This document shows positions 60,140-64,000 of a DNA stretch of 64,000 nt, one piece after another. Origin of the DNA: Sphingomonas sp. ERG5 (GTDB lineage: Bacteria > Pseudomonadota > Alphaproteobacteria > Sphingomonadales > Sphingomonadaceae); the NCBI RefSeq assembly GCF_000803065.1, contig NZ_JSXI01000016.1, forward strand, positions 62,001-126,000, in the 5' to 3' direction. The position numbers and the translations under genes are program-made. Position 1 is the stretch's first letter; the number at the start of each line of letters is the position of its first letter. The notes beneath the pieces are model-generated. The model had not been told where the DNA came from and did no database searches. It worked only from the letters and a program-made list of their open reading frames with translations.

Positions 60140-61372
60140 ATGAGCGGCACGACAACGATACGGGACGCACCGGCACTCTCGCCCGAAATGCGGCTGGTCG
60201 CAGCCTGTTGTCGCTGGCCGGCGACCCCGGCGCGCGACGCTGTCGTGACGGCCGCCGCTATCGGAATCGACTGGCGGTTGTTCGCGAAACTGGTCGCGCG
60301 TCACCGCGTCGTGGGCCTTGCTTATGCGGCGCTGTCGTCGGCGGGCGTGACCGTGCCGGGGACGATTGCGCGGTCCTTGATGACGCGTGTCGCGCAAATG
60401 GCTGAGCAGAATCGGATTCTGGCGGTGGAGTCGGTACGGCTTCAGGTGATGCTTGAAGTGGCCGGCATTCCATCGCTGCTGGTCAAGGGGGCGCCGCTTG
60501 CGCAACTGGCTTATGACTCGCTCGCCCTGAAGCACGCCAAGGATATCGATCTGCTGGTCCGTCCCGAGGACCTTGCCACCGCGCTCGCGCTGGTGCGTGC
60601 CGATGGCTATCAGCTCTGGCTGCCCGCCCGCGCGTTGAGCGAGCGTCAGCTCCGCGATGTCATGCGTCACAGCCGCGACATCGCGCTGATCCATCGCGAG
60701 CGCCGCGTGCAGCTCGAACTCCATTGGGGCCTGACCGACAATCCGCGCATGCTCGCCGGCTTGAGCGCGAGTGCGGCGACGCAGACGGTCACGCTCGGCA
60801 AGGAGGGGCCCGGCGTTCGCACGCTCGGTCCTGACGATCTGTTCGCCTATCTGTGCGTGCACGGCGCGGCGCATGGCTGGATCCGGCTGAAATGGCTTGC
60901 CGATGTCGCAGCGCTGGTGGGGCAGGGGGCGCCGGACGAAATCGACCGGCTCTATCGCGCCGCGGTCGCGCGTGGGGTCGGTGAGTGCGCTGCGCAAGCG
61001 TTGTTGCTGGCTCAGATGCTGCTCGACCTGACCGTGCCGCTGGCGCTTGCCGAAGAACTCGGCGCCAGCCGCCGCGTGCGCAAGCTGGTCGCTGTCGCAC
61101 TCGACATCATGGTGGGGCCGGGCGCGGAGCGGGAAATCGGCGATCGGCGCTTCGGCCAGGCGAAGCTGATCCGCGCGCGCTTTCTGTTGTCACGCGGTTG
61201 GCGCGATCTGGGTGTCAACATCGTCACGCATATGACCGCGCTGGACGACGTGCTGGCGATACCCTTGCCGTCGCGGCTGCATCTTCTCTATCCTCTGCTG
61301 CGCGTGCCGCTATGGATCGGGCGACGCGTTGGCGTGGTGGGGCGCGGCGGGAAGGAAGAGGGGGCTCAATGA
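60140..61372 (+). CDS. nucleotidyltransferase family protein (NTP_transf_5 type)
   Basis: A 410-residue cytosolic protein. The core PSLLVKGAPLAQLAYDSLALKHAKDIDLLVRPEDLATALALV carries the KGxPLA and DID metal motif of this nucleotidyltransferase group. A downstream QLELHWGLTDNP and LFAYLCVHGAAHGWIRLKWLADVAALV are also typical. It probably transfers a nucleotide to an unknown acceptor. The start MSGTTTIRD has GGCGGGGC ahead; upstream in-frame codons are possible. The next gene overlaps its stop (ATGA), so the two are translationally coupled. Confidence 0.87.
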   Translation: MSGTTTIRDAPALSPEMRLVAACCRWPATPARDAVVTAAAIGIDWRLFAKLVARHRVVGLAYAALSSAGVTVPGTIARSLMTRVAQMAEQNRILAVESVRLQVMLEVAGIPSLLVKGAPLAQLAYDSLALKHAKDIDLLVRPEDLATALALVRADGYQLWLPARALSERQLRDVMRHSRDIALIHRERRVQLELHWGLTDNPRMLAGLSASAATQTVTLGKEGPGVRTLGPDDLFAYLCVHGAAHGWIRLKWLADVAALVGQGAPDEIDRLYRAAVARGVGECAAQALLLAQMLLDLTVPLALAEELGASRRVRKLVAVALDIMVGPGAEREIGDRRFGQAKLIRARFLLSRGWRDLGVNIVTHMTALDDVLAIPLPSRLHLLYPLLRVPLWIGRRVGVVGRGGKEEGAQ

Positions 61373-61671
61373 CCGAATTGCTGACCAGTGCGATGTTCAC
61401 GCCGCATATCGGCAGTGAGTTTGCGGTGCAGGTCCGTGAGCATGCGGATGTGCTGACTTTGGTCGAGGTCGGCGATTTGCCGAGTGGTATGCAGAACGAT
61501 GTGCGCGCACCCTTCACCTTGTTGTTCAAGGGCGCCAGCACCAGTACGCTGTTCGATCAGCAGATCCTCGTGCTGGAACATCCGGTGCTCGGCGTGACGG
61601 AGATCATGCTCACCCCGTGCGGACGCGACAGCGGTGGCGGCTGCTTCCACTATGAGGCGGTATTCAACTGA
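61369..61671 (+). CDS. DUF6916-like small protein
   Basis: A 100-residue beta-rich protein, MTELLTSAMFTPHIGSEFAV onward, with LEVGDLPSGMQNDVRAPFTLLFKG-type strands and a final LEHPVLGVTEIMLTPCGRDSGGGCFHYEAVFN. Two Cys residues occur near the end. It resembles the family called DUF6916, which tends to occur near collar-like tail protein genes. Function unknown; it may be a partner or chaperone of the collar proteins. It overlaps the previous stop codon by ATGA and the convergent GNAT gene by 22 bp. Confidence 0.75.
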   Translation: MTELLTSAMFTPHIGSEFAVQVREHADVLTLVEVGDLPSGMQNDVRAPFTLLFKGASTSTLFDQQILVLEHPVLGVTEIMLTPCGRDSGGGCFHYEAVFN

Positions 61672-62171
61672 GCCTCGTGTTCCGGCGACGTTACGCGGTC
61701 GGGGAACCATTCCATCAGCCAATAGGGGCCGCGCCGTTCGATTTCGCGAAAACCCTTGCGGTCATAGAGTCGACGTGCGGGGTTGAAGCCCTCGACATGG
61801 ATCGACACGCCACGCCCGAGCGCGGCCGCCTCGGTCATGATGCGGTCGAGTAAGGCGCCGCCGATGCCCTTGCCTGATGTCTCGGGCAGTAACGAGATGT
61901 CGACGATGCGATGATCGCGCGTGCCGCGAAATAGATAGAGCCGGCCAACAGGGGCGCTGCCCGCTTCGATCACGCTGAATTCGGCGTCGTGATAATGCGT
62001 CTGGTAATGGCTTCGCTGCATCGAGAATTGCTGCTCGAGAAAGGGGCGCCGGGCTTCGTCCGGAATCCCCATCGCTTCGACCTCGGCCCAGCGGATCGCG
62101 ACATAGAGACGGCGGAGGAACGGTTCGTCCTCCGCCGTCTCCGGGCGCAACGTGAAGGCTGGCAGTGTCAA
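61650..62171 (-). CDS. GNAT family N-acetyltransferase
   Basis: About 173 residues from a TTG codon (MTLPAFTLRPETAEDEPFL). The acetyl-CoA-binding region is IVDISLLPETSGKGIGGALLDRIMTEA, and the C-terminal SIHVEGFNPARRLYDRKGFREIERRGPYWLMEW is the usual end of the fold. It starts 4 nt after the last collar-like gene, so it is the final gene of that operon. It could acetylate the collar proteins, for example their N-termini or Lys residues (inference). The start is uncertain; the frame is open further upstream. Confidence 0.85.
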   Translation of the reverse strand: MTLPAFTLRPETAEDEPFLRRLYVAIRWAEVEAMGIPDEARRPFLEQQFSMQRSHYQTHYHDAEFSVIEAGSAPVGRLYLFRGTRDHRIVDISLLPETSGKGIGGALLDRIMTEAAALGRGVSIHVEGFNPARRLYDRKGFREIERRGPYWLMEWFPDRVTSPEHEAQLNTAS

Positions 62172-62175
62172 CGCA

Positions 62176-62727
62176 TCAGTTCCGTGACGGGAAGGCCCCA
62201 GAGATGCAGACGCAGACCAGCAGCGGCAGATAAGGCTGCCGGTTTTCATGCGGGCTGGAGCCCCCAGTGATGCCAACCGAGAGCGGGTGCATGATCACCG
62301 GCGTGGTCAGCGGCGGTTTGAGATACGGAGCGGAAGGCGTGCCGGCCGGCGAGGAAAGGCGGCTGAGGCTGGTGGCGTTGGTCGGCACGTTGCTCAGGCC
62401 CGTGATCGCACTGGGGAACACCTTGTTGTGAACGATGTGGCTATGTGCCGGCATTTCCATCTGGGTCAGCGAGATCCCCTCGCTGCCGATCGATTCCCCG
62501 ACGACATAGTTGGACAGGCCTGGGCCTTGTCCCTGGCTGACCGGGCCGCGCCCGGAATAGTTGGGCAGCGCGAAGGTGGTCGTACCGTTGCCGCCATAGT
62601 TGGTGCCGAGAAGCGAGAACAGTGCAGCATATTGCTGGATCGGCAATATGTTGCCGTTGCATTGCAACCAGCCGCGCGGGACGAAAGTGAAACCGAAAGC
62701 GCGAATTTCGCCGAGAAAACCGTCCAT
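62176..62727 (-). CDS. phage-collar-like tail fibre protein (MdpB type), paralogue 3
   Basis: A 183-residue protein with a collar-type core: FLGEIRAFGFTFVPRGWLQCNGNILPIQQYAALFSLLGTNYGGNGTTTFALPNYSGRGPV. A Ser/Thr/Asn-rich middle follows, and it ends YLPLLVCVCISGAFPSRN. No signal peptide. It shares layout and the final PSRN with its two neighbours, and the TGA at 62176 is 4 nt from the GNAT start. A short gap (21 bp) separates it from paralogue 2. Confidence 0.9.
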   Translation of the reverse strand: MDGFLGEIRAFGFTFVPRGWLQCNGNILPIQQYAALFSLLGTNYGGNGTTTFALPNYSGRGPVSQGQGPGLSNYVVGESIGSEGISLTQMEMPAHSHIVHNKVFPSAITGLSNVPTNATSLSRLSSPAGTPSAPYLKPPLTTPVIMHPLSVGITGGSSPHENRQPYLPLLVCVCISGAFPSRN

Positions 62728-62748
62728 GATAAAGCTCCCTGTTCGCCG

Positions 62749-63279
62749 TCAGTTGCGGCTGGGAAAAATGCCGGCCAGCGCGATGATGTACGTCGCCGCC
62801 AGAGTGGGCATGATATTGTCGTGCGGCAGGGTATTGCCTGCGGGCTGCACCGTATCGAGCGCCAGCGTGACGTCGTTGGGCGCGATCCCGGTCGGGTCGA
62901 GGTAGAGCAGTTCGCCTTGTTCCGGCTGCGCCAGCAACGCGTTCGATGGCTGGGATATCGTGGCTGGCGTCGCTTGAGCGATCAGGCTGTGCGAATGCGA
63001 CGGAATCTGTGATTCGAGAAGCGTCACCGACTCGCTGCCGGACAGCTGGCCAATGACGTAGGAAGACAGGCCCAGGCCTGTCCCTTGGTTGATCGGGAAA
63101 CGGCCGCGCAGATCGGGTACGGCGAAGGTTGCCTGGCCGTCACCGCCATAAGTCGTGCCGATCAGCGTGTAGAGCGCGCTATAGTTTGAGATCGAGAGCA
63201 GCGCACCATTGCAGAGATGCCAGTTGGCGGGTGCAAAAGTGCCGCCGAACAAGCGGATTTCGCCAAGATAAGGAGTCAT
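62749..63279 (-). CDS. phage-collar-like tail fibre protein (MdpB type), paralogue 2
   Basis: A 176-residue protein. The core is YLGEIRLFGGTFAPANWHLCNGALLSISNYSALYTLIGTTYGGDGQATFAVPDLRGRFPINQG. The middle is variable and polar, with ESQIPSHSHSLIAQATP. The end is ATYIIALAGIFPSRN. CxNG with ALP/VPD-LRGR marks the collar domain. The ATG follows TCCTGGAGGAT-type ribosome site. It lies 38 bp after paralogue 1. Confidence 0.92.
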   Translation of the reverse strand: MTPYLGEIRLFGGTFAPANWHLCNGALLSISNYSALYTLIGTTYGGDGQATFAVPDLRGRFPINQGTGLGLSSYVIGQLSGSESVTLLESQIPSHSHSLIAQATPATISQPSNALLAQPEQGELLYLDPTGIAPNDVTLALDTVQPAGNTLPHDNIMPTLAATYIIALAGIFPSRN

Positions 63280-63317
63280 TTTTTACATCCTCCAGGAGGG
63301 GGCTTTGTCCGACAGGG

Positions 63318-63860
63318 TCAGTTACGCGAAGGGTAGATGCCCGACGTCGAGATACAATAATTGACCGTCAGATAAGGCTGTATGTTACTATGCTGCTGGC
63401 CGCCGCCGACGTTCGAAATGCTGGTACCGGCGAGCGCCACCGAATTGGTGGTGGTCGACGCATAGATCATCTCGTTCGTGCCGCCCGTCACGGATGTCTG
63501 CGCATTGGCGAGATAGTTGTTCGCGGCTGCGTTGACATTCGCATTGGTGCTCGATGCTTTGAGCAAATGATTATGCGCCGGAAGCTGGCTGGTGACGAGC
63601 GTGACATTCTCGACTCCGCCTGGTGCTCCTTCGGGATAATAGGACCCGCCGGGAAGCTGACCCATGCCGAGGACTACGCGTCCGCGCAGATCAGGCAGAG
63701 CGAAGGTCTGAATACCGTTGCCGCCATAGGTTGTGCCGAGCAACGAGAACAATGCCTGGTTCTGTGCGATGCCTAAGATGGCGCCATTGCATAGAGCCCA
63801 GGTCTTCGGCGCCCAGTCCCATGGGAACATACGGATTTCCCCCAAGAAATAATCCGACAT
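63318..63860 (-). CDS. phage-collar-like tail fibre protein (MdpB type), paralogue 1
   Basis: A 180-residue protein: MSDYFLGEIRMFPWDWAPKTWALCNGAILGIAQNQALFSLLGTTYGGNGIQTFALPDLRGRVVLGMG. An Asn/Thr/Ser-rich region (about residues 100-150) follows and it ends YCISTSGIYPSRN. A very strong ribosome site (AAAGGAGGG) lies between the upstream stop codon (63871) and its ATG, so it is translated from the same message as that gene. It opens a run of three such genes. Confidence 0.93.
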   Translation of the reverse strand: MSDYFLGEIRMFPWDWAPKTWALCNGAILGIAQNQALFSLLGTTYGGNGIQTFALPDLRGRVVLGMGQLPGGSYYPEGAPGGVENVTLVTSQLPAHNHLLKASSTNANVNAAANNYLANAQTSVTGGTNEMIYASTTTNSVALAGTSISNVGGGQQHSNIQPYLTVNYCISTSGIYPSRN

Positions 63861-63870
63861 ATACCCTCCT

Positions 63871-64000
63871 TTAGAAAGTAAGCTTCGCCATAATCTGAAT
63901 CAGTGATTCAGAATGGGCCGAGCGCTGCGCTACTAAATCAATAAAAAGAACAGGAACGTCGACGCCTTCGGCACCAATGCGGACATGGGCCCGATTGGAT
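63871..64000 (-). CDS. 3' end of a further gene, possible outer-membrane protein
   Basis: A coding-looking frame enters from beyond the right edge and stops with TAA at 63871, showing 42 codons. Visible residues include RAHVRIGAEGVDVPVLFIDLVAQRSAHSESLIQIMAKLTF. The ending LIQIMAKLTF alternates hydrophobic residues and finishes in Phe, the pattern of a terminal strand recognised by the Bam machinery. This is a weak inference from few residues. The gene stops 10 nt before the first collar gene. A perfect 17-bp palindrome CTGAATCA-G-TGATTCAG lies inside it (63895-63911). Confidence 0.5.
   Translation of the reverse strand, partial: SNRAHVRIGAEGVDVPVLFIDLVAQRSAHSESLIQIMAKLTF

Noticed and set aside
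62176..64000. Prophage
   Set aside because: Collar domains alone are present; no integrase, packaging, capsid, tail-tube or lysis gene lies nearby, and gene spacing fits an ordinary operon.

Overview
The window reads as chromosomal DNA of a GC-rich alphaproteobacterium, most likely a sphingomonad (Sphingomonas or a close relative). This rests on the gene families present: a cell-cycle regulator of the TrcR/DUF1013 family, a DUF1192 protein, UrcA- and SapC-family proteins, a DUF1289 protein, many small secreted proteins, and REP-like palindromes of the CGTCATCCCCGCG type. No rRNA, tRNA, CRISPR array, IS transposase or integrase was found by eye.

Layout. 1-9255: end of an aldehyde dehydrogenase, a methyltransferase, an acyl-CoA ligase, a membrane-sensor diguanylate cyclase, a periplasmic rhodanese, an UrcA protein and ClpA. 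9381-14344: DUF1192 protein, quinone oxidoreductase, a solitary GIY-YIG gene boxed in by four REP-like palindromes, then a yqiJ-flotillin pair with a small membrane protein. 14337-18735: WYL regulator facing an exported DUF1579-like protein, a glutathione transferase, and a metallophosphoesterase-glycosyltransferase pair. 18736-21079: a PadR-DUF1048-serine hydrolase module with two palindromes in its promoter and signs of transfer. 21160-32799: VOC protein, TrcR, MFS pump facing a LysR regulator, MBL hydrolase, dienelactone hydrolase, GST, DUF1289, RhlE-type helicase, FAD oxidase, SapC.

32813-40658: cytochrome b561, NTF2-like and AraC genes, a HerA-like ATPase, a CitE-like lyase, an aminoglycoside-phosphotransferase-like kinase, and YceI followed by a cytochrome b561-YceI fusion. 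40746-48590: esterase, a DeoR regulator facing a NUDIX gene across three 10-bp phased repeats, a TonB_C-repeat protein, an MFS transporter and a Tat-exported phospholipase C. 48749-56132: solitary HNH endonuclease, Gfo/Idh oxidoreductase, exported methyltransferase-like protein, M20 peptidase, small secreted proteins and a MetX-like hydrolase. 56133-59885: an unusual AT-rich repeat region and a large LplT-PlsC-ligase (Aas-type) fusion.

60140-64000 is the most distinctive part: a nucleotidyltransferase coupled to a DUF6916-like gene, facing an operon of three phage-collar-like (MdpB-type) paralogues and an acetyltransferase. That operon follows directly on the 3' end of a further gene whose last residues look like an outer-membrane strand. 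No other phage genes are present, so this looks like a domesticated or dedicated surface/secreted system rather than a prophage.

Common themes are lipid handling (acyl-CoA ligase, Aas fusion, phospholipase C, phosphoesterase-glycosyltransferase pair), membrane and oxidative stress (flotillin, cytochrome b561/YceI, GSTs, quinone reductase) and many exported enzymes. All assignments come from reading sequence and translations by eye; no database search was run.
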